From positions 73,594,458 to 73,658,457 of the forward strand of contig NC_030823.1 of assembly GCF_001704415.2 (NCBI RefSeq): 64,000 nt of DNA, read 5' to 3'. Positions 22,612 to 34,067 of this stretch are shown here, piece by piece (the stretch's first letter is position 1; every line of letters begins with the position of its first letter). The position numbers were made by a program, and so were the translations under genes. Source of the stretch: Capra hircus (lineage: Eukaryota > Chordata > Mammalia > Artiodactyla > Bovidae). The notes under the pieces are model-generated. The model saw only the letters and a list, made by a program, of their open reading frames with translations. It ran no database searches and was not told where the DNA came from.

Positions 22612-22853
22612 GCAGTTTTAGAACTGAAGTGAGTGAACTCGCTCAGTCATGTCCGACTCTTTGCGACCCCATGGACTGTAGCCCACCAGATTCCTCAGTC
22701 CATGGGATTTTCCAGGCAAGAGTGCTGGAGTGGCTTACCATTTCCTTCTCCAGGGGATCTTCCCGACCCAGGGATTGAACCCGGGCCCCCCGCATTGCAG
22801 GCAGATGCTTTACTGTCTGAGCCACCACAGTTGGAAGCAGTTTTGGAACTGAA
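22612..22853 (-). mobile_element. Bov-tA SINE with 17-bp target duplication
   Basis: The SINE occupies 22629-22836. The flanks are 17 bp with one mismatch (22612-22628, starting 'gcagttttagaact', against 22837-22853). This is the longest target duplication in the window. Confidence 0.95.
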
Positions 22854-24394
22854 AGGATATATAATTTTAGGTGGCAGGGAAGCCATTTGGTAGCATATGG
22901 AGAATTAGTAAGTAGAAAAAGGTGGCTGGTAAAATGGAGAAGAAAACAGAAATGTAGAGAATATCTGAGATAAACATGCAGTGTTTGATAGAAAAACTTA
23001 CTCTTCAATTTTCTTGAGCTTTCTTGAATATGTCTGTTCTTTTCCCTTGAAATCCAGGTAGTCTAACCACACAGTATTATAATTAGTTTTCCGTTGTGGT
23101 TACTCAAGGACACAGTATCTGGAACATAGTAGGTATTCAAAAAGTGGTTTTCAAATGAAAGGATAAAAAAGATTAATCCTGAATAAACACAGAGTCCTGA
23201 GACCCTATGTTGAATAACTAAGTGGGTGATTTTCTCAGCTCCTCTACTGTTTTAAGCTACACAGCAGAAGTTTCCCAACACTTGATTTGGTACAACGTCT
23301 TTAACTTCCTCCCCCAAGTTTCTGACTCTCGCAGGCACTGCAAAGCTTGGAAAAACAATAACGGCTGTGTGCTTTCTTCATAACCCAAAGAGACTCTGCT
23401 ACCACCTACCACACCACCGCAAGTAGAATTGCCAGATTAAATGCATGCTGCCCAGCTAAAGCTGAGTTGTAGATAAACGACAGACAATTGTTTATAACGT
23501 GTGTCCCGAATAGCACACTGTACGTATATATACTAAAAAAAGAACTCATTGTTTATCTGGAATTCAAATTTAACTGAGGATCACGTATTTTTATTTGATA
23601 AATCTGGTACTCAACAAGGATATGCTTTCCCCCAAATAACCAGTTTCAGATGTCCAGTTCTAGGATTTGTCTTCTCACAGTAACTCACCCCATGAGAAGA
23701 TGGTGACGTCCCTCCACTCCACATACGTAAGGATACAAACACACATCCACACACACGTACATCCTACGAAAGGAAGCTCTATTACTTTGTGATGCTCACA
23801 AGATAGAAGTTACTAGATTCAAAGCACTGTTAAGCTCGCTGAAAAAAATGTGGGTGGAAATGGCAATGCTTTGACCTTTTCTCCTTCACGTTCAGTGGAG
23901 AGAAGTCTTAATATCACCAGCGCTGAGCAGGAAAGACCACTTTGCTAGACTTCACCCAACACCTGAAAGTGTTTCCAGCAAATCTAACTGGAATCTGCTA
24001 CTTCGGCCGAGTCTTCCAATTATGAGCGAAAGCTCCTGCTACCCCCCTTTCCTGAGCAGGACAGCGGTGACATCACAGCATCCCTCTGGCGGGAAGTACC
24101 TACCCCTGCCTCCCAACCACACTTTCTTTGGGAAGAGCAATATAAAGAAGAGAGGTAAAGAATCAGAGCCTTGGTGCTTCTTGAGACAGCGTTGCCCACT
24201 CCCAAACCCACATAACCATCATTGCCGCCTCCTGCCTGATACGACTCATGTCTAGGGGATGCGGTCACCTCCCCCACAGCCATGTTCAGAGGCCGCAAGT
24301 GAGAGGGAGTGTCTGTGTGTTACACTCGAGGTCCCAGATAGCCTCTGTGTCACAATCATAACGTAAAGTCTTTATCGTTTAAGACATTCCAAAA
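22854..24394. other. Unique sequence, no gene seen
   Basis: No exons or named repeats. A small interrupted CA tract lies near 23738-23757. Confidence 0.4.
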
Positions 24395-24520
24395 CCTCCC
24401 TCATTTCGGCTGCCATAGTCATCTTGCAGCTCAATATAGAGACTTTGCCAAGGTCGCGATGAGACACTTACAGACCAGGGCCTGAAGAGCTGGGACTCAA
24501 ACTCTGACTTTGCCCCTCCC
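24395..24520 (-). mobile_element. MIR-like remnant
   Basis: 'gagacacttacagaccaggg', 'ctgaagagctgggactcaaa' and 'ctctgactttg' resemble the 5' part of a MIR read on the minus strand. It is weakly conserved. Confidence 0.4.
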
Positions 24521-24829
24521 AGCCCAGAACTTCTCCCCGCCTCCTTACCTGGCTCAGGTGAGAGTGTGTGGCCTCTGCCATAAGGTTTGCTGGGAGATGT
24601 AACAGCCTGTCTCTGAGGAAGGCATGGACTGGCCCCTCTTGACACCCAGGAAGGCAGAGACATTAAAAATATATTTTCCAACAGGTGAGATGAGCACGGT
24701 GGGTCAAAGAAGAGGGCTGGGATTCAAAACTGCCCAACCCCAGAGTAGCCAGGGCAAGAGCTAGTGCTTGTCAGTTATCCAGGGCACAACCGATCTCTGT
24801 GGAGGGCACACGTGCTCCTAAACCATTGC

Positions 24830-24965
24830 ACTAGAAGCTAAATGAAGCAATTAGAGATGAAGGGGACATTTTAATTACCAGGCTTGGCCGGCTCCGAAGG
24901 GGCCCAAATTTCAAGTGAATGTGAAAACTCAATTATGCTGAACGGGAGCAAGACACCTGGCATCA
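24830..24965. other. Possible conserved noncoding element
   Basis: Repeat-free, with closely spaced homeodomain-type cores ('gcaattag', 'ttttaattacc', 'ctcaattatg'). This is only composition and motif density; no comparison was possible. Confidence 0.25.
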
Positions 24966-25308
24966 TGGGGCTGATTATCTGGAAGCCCGAGGTGAAGGGA
25001 AAGGATGGCAAAGAATAGAGCAAGGGAGAAAGGGGAAGTCACGTGACAAAAAAACTCATAAGACAGCAAGAAAATGCAAGAGATCCATAACATCCTGAAG
25101 TGTGGGATGAGCCAGCCTCTCAAGGGAGAGTGGGCAAATTAGTCCCATTAGCAATTTTAGAAACTCCCTCTTTTCTTTCCTCTAATGGATATACGATTTT
25201 CATTTTTTAGCTTCAAACATCTCATGAACTTTTCACCTTTCCATTTTTTTCCAAAGCTGAATTTCTGCTTGCCTCCATCACTGGCAACCCTGGGACAGGA
25301 GCCACAGC
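24966..25308. other. Unique sequence, no gene seen
   Basis: Nothing recognised. Confidence 0.35.
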
Positions 25309-25608
25309 AATTCTGTGCTGCTGCTAAGCTGCTGCTAAGCTGCTTCAGTCATGTCCAACTCTGTGCGACCCCATAGACAGCAGCCCACCAGGCTCCCCCG
25401 TCCCTGGGATTCTCCAGGCAAGAACACTGGAGTGGGTTGCCATTTCCTTCTCCAATGCATGCAAATGAAAAGTGAAAGTGAAGTCGCTCAGTCGTGTCCA
25501 ACCCTCAGCGAACCCAGGGACCTCAGCCTACCAGGCTCCTCCGCCCATGGGATTTTCCAGGCAAGAGTACTGGAGTGGGGTGCCATTGCCTTCTCCAAAT
25601 TCTGTGCT
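25309..25608 (-). mobile_element. BOV-A2 SINE (dimer) with 11-bp target duplication
   Basis: Minus-strand dimer at 25320-25597, with a degenerate GCT tail at the left ('gctgctaagctgctgctaag'). It is flanked by 'aattctgtgct' at 25309-25319 and 25598-25608. Confidence 0.95.
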
Positions 25609-27460
25609 AGCTTGTCCTTTCTGGAACTTTCCAAATGAGATTCACCCTAAGATACCCCAGGAGAAAGGGAAAGAGTAACTGGTGTTGGGTAAGGGTTCTG
25701 GTGTATCATATTTCATATTTGAGGAGTATTTCTTTAATAATAATAATTAAAATTCTAATGTGTACAGAATTAAAGAATTTTCTTTCTCCTTTATCTCTGT
25801 TTTAAATCTGTTCAAAATAAATTAGAATCCAAAAGGCAAACCTTTGCATAAAGACGTTTTACACTTGTGATGGACATGTCTAGAGAATGAGGGAAATATC
25901 TAGTCTTCCATGTTTAAGGCTACTGCTATTTTATGTACCGTCGAATGCTCCATGTCTATGAACAGATCTGTTTTCAGACAGATACAGAGAGTCAGCTAAG
26001 CTCACCCTCTGGTCAACTGATTCACTGTCATTCACTAGCCTTGCAGCATGTTGGATTCAGATAAGCTAAATATGTTAGCTCCAGAGTTGAAACCAGAACC
26101 TGAATATCTGGACTCCTGGTCCTAGCATTTCCCCCAGGTGATGTTACGTGATATCTTTGGGATTTTGCCTAATTTCTAAACATAAACATATGGTCCAATT
26201 TATCCTAGGTCAATTTCTCATCTTTTTTCTTCTTTTTCTTCTTTTCAGTCCCTAGGCTAAACATATTTTGACTGCACATAATCTCTTTGCCCAGTACGAA
26301 GAATGTCTAGAAATAGAGATAAGAGTTATTCATTTTCTCATCCTCCCGTCTTCTTATTTTCACAAGACTGGGGCCAGCTAAGATCACTGTGTGGTGTTAG
26401 GAGGAGGCTTGCTCTTTCGCCATGGTCCACAGTGTGGGTGGGGGTAGGGGGGTTCACAGCACTTTTGGATGAAACTTGCCTCACTGCCCAGCAGGGAGAG
26501 GGCTCTTTTCAGACTGAAAGTCAGCAGCATCATGGGAAAAGAGCTGACAGCTGAATAGGACAGGAGACAATAGTTGTTTAAGAAGAGCGGGCCGGTCCCT
26601 GAGAAACAGGCCTGCCCTCTAATGAGTGGAACCATCCCTGTGCGCTGCGCTGGGAGGAGGACGAGAGCCTTTCAATGAAGATACATTGTCTTCAGTTCCC
26701 AAAGCAAAGATCAGTGTCCCAGAATCATGGTTTGAAATGGTTTTCTCTATGTCAAGGAGTCCACGCCTCTGCTTTCAGGATTTTGAATATCATCTCAAAA
26801 AAAATATCTATGCAAGTGTTGGAGGGAGTGGCGCAGGCAGCTGGTATATTCCAAAAACTCCCCAAGGAGAAATATGTCCCAACCATCTCCTTTATTTGGC
26901 CCCATCCCCACTTCTCCTTCTAACAGGAAAAAGTGTATGAAGTTATGTGTTCCTTTCCCATACTTTTGGCCATCAGATCAACTTGTAAACAGCAGTCCTT
27001 TCCCTCCCCTTGAGACAGCTAGGAAAGCTTTGTTCCCTTTTAAACAGATGGGGAAACCAAGGTAGAATGTGCCATTGACCAGGGGGCCCTGGAGACTGGC
27101 GGATTCTGGTTCCCAACCTGCCCATGCCGTCCACAGAGAAGAATGAGCTTTCTCTTCCTCCCTGTAATTAAATCAGACCATCACCACTTCAGTAAAACAA
27201 CATTTGTTTAGGGACGAAAGAGGGACGCGGCGTGTGGTGCAGACTTCCCTTTGAGCAGCCCTGATGGAAACAGGGCCGGGCCCATGTGCGCCCAGCGGCA
27301 CCCTTTTGTAGTACACGCCATTCATCATTGCCTTTGAGGGCAGCTAAGCAGAGAGCAAGAAAGAGAGAAAAAAACGACATGAGCTTCCAAAAACACAGTG
27401 GTGTTTTTCCTCTTTTCTTTTCCCTGTTCATTTAAAAGTCCAAAAATATAAAGTGCAGGG
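25609..27460. other. Unique sequence, no gene seen
   Basis: AT-rich with a pyrimidine tract at about 26220-26246. No recognised exon or young repeat. Confidence 0.4.
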
Positions 27461-27515
27461 TTCAGTTAATCAAAGGGCTAATGCTTTCTACTCCAAAGGC
27501 CCTTTGATCTGAGGA
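27461..27515. promoter_or_regulatory. Inverted pair of TCF/LEF-type motifs (candidate)
   Basis: 'atcaaagggc' (27469-27478) and its exact reverse complement 'gccctttgat' (27499-27508) are separated by 20 bp. Each contains the consensus TCF/LEF core ATCAAAGG. The surrounding sequence is repeat-free. Function is inference. Confidence 0.35.
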
Positions 27516-28154
27516 GACAATTCACAAACATCTCTTCCCCAGGCATTCCCCTTTCACGTTCCATTAAGAGGACGCTAATGCAGCCTTAAATTGAGTCGGA
27601 GTAGACCGGGGTGCTGTGTGCAAATTTGCCCATGCACCCTCCCAGGTCAGTGTTCAGACCTGCCGCTCAGGACCCGCTAGTAACACATCCTCCTGTTGAA
27701 ATCCTCCTCCCGCCCCGTGAGGTCTATCCTGCTTCAGGAAAGCCCACTATATGAGGCACTCAGAAAACAGGCAAGTTGTCTCCATTACAAAAGCTTCTGT
27801 GGGTAAATGGGAGCTGCTAAAAATCTACACTGGGAGTAGGGAAGCCTGGGTTTAACTTACCCATGAAGGCATGAGTTTACTTGTTCTCTAAACCAACATA
27901 AACTATGTCAAGACCCTCTGCTGAAGATAAGGTTAAAAGGTGAAGAAAATATGAATCTCCCTCAAGCATTGCAGGCCTGGCTCAGTCCAGTGATCAGCTG
28001 TGTCCTTGAGTTAGTCGCTCAAGCAATGTGGGTCTCAGATCTCCCTTTTGAAGAAGAAAAATAATAGCTGGCTTCCCTCTAGCTCACAGAGTGAGAGGGT
28101 AGTAAACCTGCGCATTTAAGTGTTTCTTTACAGATCATTAACTGCTCTGGGGAA
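27516..28154. other. Unique sequence, no gene seen
   Basis: Nothing recognised. Confidence 0.4.
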
Positions 28155-28260
28155 TGGAGGGTCATAAGAATAATAGAATTTTTGAGCTAGAAGGAACCAA
28201 AGAAATCAACTATTCCAACCTTTTCATATAAGAAAGGAGTTCTGAGAGCTAAAATGTTAG
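28155..28260 (-). mobile_element. L3/CR1 or MIR3-type 3' remnant
   Basis: 'aataatagaatttttgagct', 'agaaggaaccaaagaaatca' and 'ttccaaccttttcatataag' resemble the well-known CR1/L3-group pattern of 'agctggaagggacc' followed by 'tccaacc'. It is heavily diverged. Confidence 0.4.
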
Positions 28261-28409
28261 GAGGCTCTGTCTGTTGGAAATCTATCAGAAATGAAAACAA
28301 AACATCTTTGAAATAATAATGAAAGATAGAGGCTTAGGTTTCATGATTCATATCACTTTGTGGGGGGCAGGAGAGGTCTCAAGAATAGCAATCAGGAAAA
28401 TTGGGTTCT

Positions 28410-28530
28410 AGTCTTGAATTTTTCACTAACCAGCTAAGTCCATAGATGAATGATTTAACATCGACTGACTCCCAGTTCTATCACCTGTAAAATGAGAAGT
28501 ACAGATGGGGAAACATGGTTCAATGGGGAC
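28410..28530 (+). mobile_element. MIR SINE
   Basis: 'tcactaaccagctaagtcca', 'ccagttctatcacctgtaaa' and 'atgagaagtacag' follow the plus-strand MIR order. Confidence 0.55.
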
Positions 28531-28740
28531 ACAGTGGGCTTTGGAGTCCTACAGAACTGGGTTTGCGTTCTCTCTCTGCCACATTTTATCTGTGTTCACC
28601 AGGGGTTTAAGTCACCTAAATGTGACTCCTGGAGTCTCAGCTTCTACTTCTGTAAATTGGGCATAACCCACCTCTCTAATGGGGTTGTTAGGATTAAATA
28701 TGCCACTGCATATAAAGCACTTCGAACATGGTGAGCACTT
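28515..28740 (+). mobile_element. MIR SINE
   Basis: A fuller MIR: 'gggctttggagtcctacaga', 'agtctcagcttctacttctg', 'taaattgggcataaccc', 'ggggttgttaggattaaata', 'tataaagcacttcgaacatg'. It follows immediately on another MIR. Confidence 0.75.
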
Positions 28741-28756
28741 TTAATGAATGTTAATT

Positions 28757-28765
28757 CCCCCCCCC
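28757..28765 (+). repeat. C9 homopolymer
   Basis: A run of nine cytosines just after the MIR 3' end. Confidence 0.9.
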
Positions 28766-28859
28766 TTCCTAGATAGATAACCCCTTCCAACATTAAAGTG
28801 TTATGACTATCAAATGTCTGCTTTAAAATTGATCTCATATCAGTCTATTGGCTTTACAA

Positions 28860-28990
28860 GGTAGGGAGAAGCCAGACACTTTTCTTCTAATAGAAGATGA
28901 AACAGGCCCCTGGAAGTATGACAGCTCACTCAAGGTCACAATGTCTTAGCCGCAGAAATGGAAGCTGAACCAGGTATCTCAGCTTCTAGG
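28860..28990 (-). mobile_element. MIR SINE remnant
   Basis: 'agatgaaacaggcccctgga', 'cactcaaggtcacaatgtct' and 'ggaagctgaaccaggtatct' follow the minus-strand MIR order. Confidence 0.6.
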
Positions 28991-29099
28991 CTGGAGGCAT
29001 TTCTCAAAACAGCCATTTGTGGCTAAGAGAGGGGAACGCTTCTCATTAGCCAACTTCCCATGAATTCAAATGGGTAAAAAGAACAATAGAAAGGAGAGA

Positions 29100-29290
29100 A
29101 AGAACTCATATTTGAGCTAATGGTACCACTGATAGCTCATTTAATCCTCTCAATAATCCCATGGGATTGTTAAGTATCCCCATTTAGGAGATGAGAAAAT
29201 GGAAGAACGGCAGGGTAAAAGAATTTGTCTAGGATTCCAAACTTGTCGATGATGAAGCCAGAATTCATCCAGGTACAAAGCAGGTACTCT
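29100..29290 (-). mobile_element. MIR SINE
   Basis: 'tagctcatttaatcctctca', 'ataatcccatgggattgtta', 'ccccatttaggagatgagaa' and 'atgaagccagaattc' follow the minus-strand MIR order. Confidence 0.7.
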
Positions 29291-30649
29291 TACCTGATCT
29301 CACACAGGCCTGGAGTCATCACCATGGTGTATGCATCTGGGGTCAGCAGAGATCTTTGTGTCACCAAAAAAGACTCAGTTTCTAAGACCCTTCAAGGAAC
29401 CCTCTCTTCTAGTCCATGGTCTCACTCATGAACTTTGATACAAGCCCTCTAAGAATATTTCTCAGCTTGAAATTTACTTATACCTCCCTCCTACACCCTC
29501 ACTCAGGGCCAAAGAGAAAAGCCAAAGGGATCTGGGGCTTCTAGGGACGGTAGTCAACACCTCTGACCATTCCTGAGTAAACAGATCTGGTCCTTTCATA
29601 GGCTTCAAAGAAGGGACTGAGGAAGTCCAGGACCTGGGAACACGTGGCACGCTTTAAGGCTAAAGCCAGTAGCTGATGATAAATGGAAAGAGACTTTCCA
29701 AACAGAATGAATGTAAATGAGAAAAGAAGCCCCTGGTTAGGGAAGTTATTCTAGCAAGTGGCTATATAAATGTCTTTATATTGTTATTTCCAATATTAGT
29801 TTGTTGTTCCTCCATGAAAGCTGATTTATTTGAAATGTTATTACTAGAAACACCCTAATCTTTTGGTAATAATTCATATACTGGAAGATTACAGTTTTGG
29901 AAGGAAGCCCAGTGCTGTCTGGAATCCTATTTATGGATTAAAGGATTTGAACAGCATTGCAAGCGAGATCTCTAAAGAGCAGGATAATGTAAACCTGGTT
30001 CCATATAAAATGCTTTACCCCAGCTGTAGTAACCCCATTAAAGTCAGATTGTCAGAGGACACTGGGCACGAGAACTTTCATTACAATAAAGCAGGGTATC
30101 ACTGCCCCTGAAGAGCAGGGATTTTTCAAGCCCAATTGCCCCTTGTCTTGACAGACCATGCTTAACTTTGCATTTCCCCTTCCTCCTAGGACATACAACT
30201 TCATGTGATAGGTCTTGACTTCTTGAAATGCCATATCCAAGTGAAGGAAGGAGAAACAGTAATTTGGCACAGCAGAGCAATCGTGGCGCTAATGCAGTTT
30301 ATCTGCAGAGCTAGGATCACATGGACCAGGTACTTTGTATTCTCAGAAGCCTTCAGGTTGAGATCGATCCCGTTCTACCAAAAGTGCTCTTTTAGGAAAT
30401 AGTAAGTAGTCCAGGCTTTGATGCTGGAAGAACCCAAGGAAGATTAATTAAAGTCAACAAGACCTGGCAAAGATTACTGTTGACCGTAGGGAGGAGGGCA
30501 GAACACCCAACAGATGCTGCGGAGCCGTCGAAGCGAAGAGCTGGGCAGCCCTCTTCCCTCCGAGGGCCCTGGGGAGCCCTGATGCCCTGACAAACAGTGA
30601 CAAAGCCCCGGGAGGCGCACTCAGGCCCACCTAGGTCCACTCTTCGCTG
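29291..30649. other. Unique sequence, no gene seen
   Basis: Nothing recognised. An 82-codon frame at 29863-30111 is not interrupted by any young repeat, but it has no recognisable domain. Confidence 0.35.
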
Positions 30650-30770
30650 GTGGTGTTGTCACGAGGCAGTCATTTAATCTCTTTGAACCTTAGCTTCTTC
30701 ATCTTTAAAGACAGTATCTACTTGCAAAGCTGTTGTGAGAATTTGATGCAATCAATTTGCCAAATGCCCA
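30650..30770 (+). mobile_element. MIR SINE
   Basis: 'tctctttgaaccttagcttc', 'ttcatctttaaagacagtat' and 'aaagctgttgtgagaatttg' follow the plus-strand MIR order. Confidence 0.65.
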
Positions 30771-30900
30771 GTGCGTGGAGGCTGGGAAAGGAATGGTAGC
30801 AGCACCATGACTGCCACTAAACAACCGATGCCCTGCAGGAGGGGGTCCAGTTTCTACATCAGACTCTCAGCGGCGGCTTTGCTTCTTTATCACAAATACC

Positions 30901-31147
30901 TGCTGCTGCTGCTAAGTTGCTTCAGTCGTGTCCGACTCTGTGCAACCCCATAGACGGCAGCCCACCAGGCTCCCCCGTCCCTGGGATTCTCCAGGCAAGA
31001 ACACTGGAGTAGGTTGCCATTTCCTTCTCCAATGCATGAAAGTGTAAAGTGAAAGTGAAGTCGCTCAGTCGTGTCCGACTCTTAACGACCCCATGGACTG
31101 CAGCCTACCAGTCTCCTCCGTTCATGGGATTTTCCAGGCCAGAGCAT
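30901..31147 (-). mobile_element. BOV-A2 SINE, second monomer truncated
   Basis: Minus-strand, with a short GCT tail at the left (30901-30913) and a complete first monomer. The second monomer stops at 'gattttccaggccagagc' near 31147. Confidence 0.93.
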
Positions 31148-31574
31148 GGCAAACCCAGAATGCCATCAGAACTGGCTGGGGCTCAGCAGAAGCAGAGATA
31201 CAGTGGGAGGGAGGCAGGAAGGGAAAAGATAGACCAATGTCACGTTCTCCTTCAGCAAAGACACTGCCTATTAACACAGAGTCATCAAGCACCTCATGAA
31301 CATCATCTGCCACATAAATAATGGATAATAATTCTAATTATACCACCATCTAAAACTTGACTTAGGAAGTCTTTATTTTTTTCTGTAACTTATTTCAGTC
31401 ACCTCAACCAGATCCTCTTTTATTTTATGATTCCAGCCTCTGTTCAATGATTCAGGTCTGGGTTCTGACATTGGATACAGCACCGAAGAAATGTCTTCTC
31501 AGACCCACTGAAATGGAATGAAAGCATTCCAGGGCACTTGGCGGCTCCAGAGAAGCAGAGAGCATTATTTTTAA
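31148..31574. other. Unique sequence, no gene seen
   Basis: Nothing recognised. Confidence 0.4.
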
Positions 31575-31760
31575 AAGGTTTGTTTTGAACTACTTGTGTG
31601 AGAGTCCCTGGGGGACTCCCTTTTATTAAAATGCAGGTTTCTGGGTTCCACATTAGAGCCATTAAATCAGAATTTTCTGAGAACGGGCCCTAGGAATCTG
31701 CACTTTTAACAGGTTCCCAGAAGAGCTTGAGTGCACTAAACTTCGAGAATGGCTCGAGTG
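31575..31760 (+). mobile_element. MER5A (hAT-Charlie) nonautonomous DNA transposon
   Basis: 'attaaaatgcaggtttctgg', 'gttccacattagagcc', 'ttaaatcagaattttctgag', 'ccctaggaatctgcactttt' and 'aacaggttcccagaagagc' follow the MER5A order. Terminal repeats are decayed. Confidence 0.7.
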
Positions 31761-33765
31761 TAGGAATTTCCAGGGAGAAGCCAGAAACAGTGCCCTTCAG
31801 GACTGCCCATGAAGCACGGTGATAAAGGACAATTTCATTGCATTTTACTGTTTGCAAAATGCTTTCACCAACATTATCACATACTAAAGAGTGTGCATAT
31901 AAACAAAACGGAGACATCCACACTGCGAATTATTTATATTGACAAGCAATACAGCACACCTTATCGACCCAGATCAGAGAAAGGGCTGTTCTACATAAAT
32001 GCATTTTCTAAGGAAAAAAAAAAAAAAAAAACTGGAACATAACCCTTTGAATGCCAAGTATTTGAGACAATTAATCCTAGTACTATTTTAATGACTTTTA
32101 CAGGTCCCTGCCTTAGTAAACCAAGGAACTCAAACATAGTTTATCGTTGCCTTGTCTCAGGGTCTTCACTAGGAGCATCTGCTTCTGCAGGGAGCTCTAG
32201 GGGCAGTGAAGATAGGGCTTGGAGGCATAGTGATGTGCTCCAGGCTCCGCTCCCAGGAAACACTCTTTGTCCTGACCTTTGGCGGCCCCAAGCTCGAGGC
32301 ACTTTTCTTGCTGTTTTTTGTATTTCAAGCTTCTCTTTGAATTGACTAGCCAATGTCACTTCCTGCCATTGGGACACAAAGCACCGCCTCCCTCACCCTT
32401 TCTAATGATGTACTACTAGTATTCTAAGGCAGAAGAAAATTGAGAAGGTCATAATTGTAAGTACAATGTGAGGAAATCACCTCTGAGAGTTTCTGAATAG
32501 ACGGTCCCAGGAATAATATTCGCGAGACTGAGGGTGAGTTATGTTCCTCAGCTCAGAGGTCTGTTTCCAGCAGGGTTCAGGAAGTTGGAGAGGACGTCCA
32601 TCTGACCTCTGGCTAAACAAGGTTAATGGTTGCAGAGCCCTGAGGCTCTCAGAGCAGAGTGCCTGCTTACCAGAAAGATGGGACAAAGGACCTGGGGTCA
32701 CTTATATATTTACCACCAGAGCATGGAGGGAAGGGACATGGAAGGCACATGCATCACTCGTAAAAAGGAGACTGAATATTTCTGGGTGAATCTGTAAGAA
32801 TTTTTTTTCTGTGAAGACTGTCAGATAAAGCAACTTGGATTAGCGATAGAACAAGGAGGGGATTTGTTAGCTCACAAAACTGGCAGGTTTCTCCGTCTCT
32901 GCTCTCCTCTCTGCTGCTGTGTGTGCTGACAATGCTCTCATCCGCAGGTGTTGCCCATGAACCCTCTGCAGCAGGAAGTATGCTCTGCACTCAAACCAGC
33001 CTCTCTTAGACTCTGAAGGAGAGCGAGGCCTCTTACGTGCGCACTCTAAAACTTCCGCTTTAAGAAGTTTTCTGATTAAATCAATACAGCTCATATTTCC
33101 ACCTCTTGAACCAATCACTTGTGGAAGGATGAATGGTCGGGATGAATAGGCCTTGTGCCCATTACTGCAGTCAGGGGTACTGAATGCCATGATCAACAGC
33201 CCATTGTGATCATAAGGTGGATCAGAAGCACCTCCCAAAAGGAAGTGGGAATTGATCTTAGCAGGAGGGTGGGACAGATGGTGCAGAAATTAAACAAGAG
33301 ATACCAACTGCGGCAAAACAACAGCTCAAGGCCCATCTAACCGCAGCACCATGGGAAGATCAGGTAAGGATGACGAGGGTCAGATCAGAGAAAGCTGCAG
33401 AGGTGTCAGCATCCATGACGCTGAGGCCCCTCTTCCCACGGAATCCCCAGCAGAAGACTTTTAGTGAGGAGACCATTTTATTTCAGTGACTGTATCAGCC
33501 AGTGGAGACCAGGTTTCCCTGCGGGAACCGCTAGCCTGCAGATCTCAGCACTTAGCACGAAGCTTTACCCCTCGGTACTGGGCACACCCAGTGCAGGTTG
33601 CATCTGAGTGTCACTGTCTGCACTCAGACCAAGCTGGTGGAGCGGCCAGGGTCTGAGAAGGATGGGCCACGTCTCAGTTCTAGGAGCCTCTGTCTGGAAG
33701 TCACCCTCCATTTCTGTTCGGGCAAGTACGTGAAATTCTGCCATAAGTCTGGGAAGAACTTAACA
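31761..33765. other. Unique sequence with an A18 run, no gene seen
   Basis: A run of 18 adenines lies at 32014-32031. No polyadenylation signal precedes it closely, and no parent gene was recognised, so a processed pseudogene is not supported. Confidence 0.4.
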
Positions 33766-34067
33766 GACAACACTGCTGCAGCTGCTGCTGCTAAGTCGCT
33801 TCAGTCGTGTCCGACTCTGTGTGACCCCAGAGATGGCAGCCCACCAGGCTCCCCCGTCCCTGGGATTCTCCAGGCAAGAGCACTGGAGTGGGTTGCCATT
33901 TCCTTCTCCAACGCATGAAAGTGAAAAGTGAAAGTGAAGTTGCTCAGTCGTGTCCGACTCGTAGCGACCCCATGGACTGCAGCCTACCAGGCTCCTCCAT
34001 CCATGGGATTCTCCAGGCAAGAGTACTGGAGTGAGGTGCCATCGCCGTCTCCACGATGGACAACACT
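33766..34067 (-). mobile_element. BOV-A2 SINE (dimer) with 9-bp target duplication
   Basis: Minus-strand dimer at 33775-34058, with a short GCT tail at the left. It is flanked by 'gacaacact' at 33766-33774 and 34059-34067. Confidence 0.95.

Noticed and set aside
32014..32031. A18 run as the tail of a processed pseudogene
   Set aside because: No upstream polyadenylation signal, parent-gene similarity or target duplication was found.
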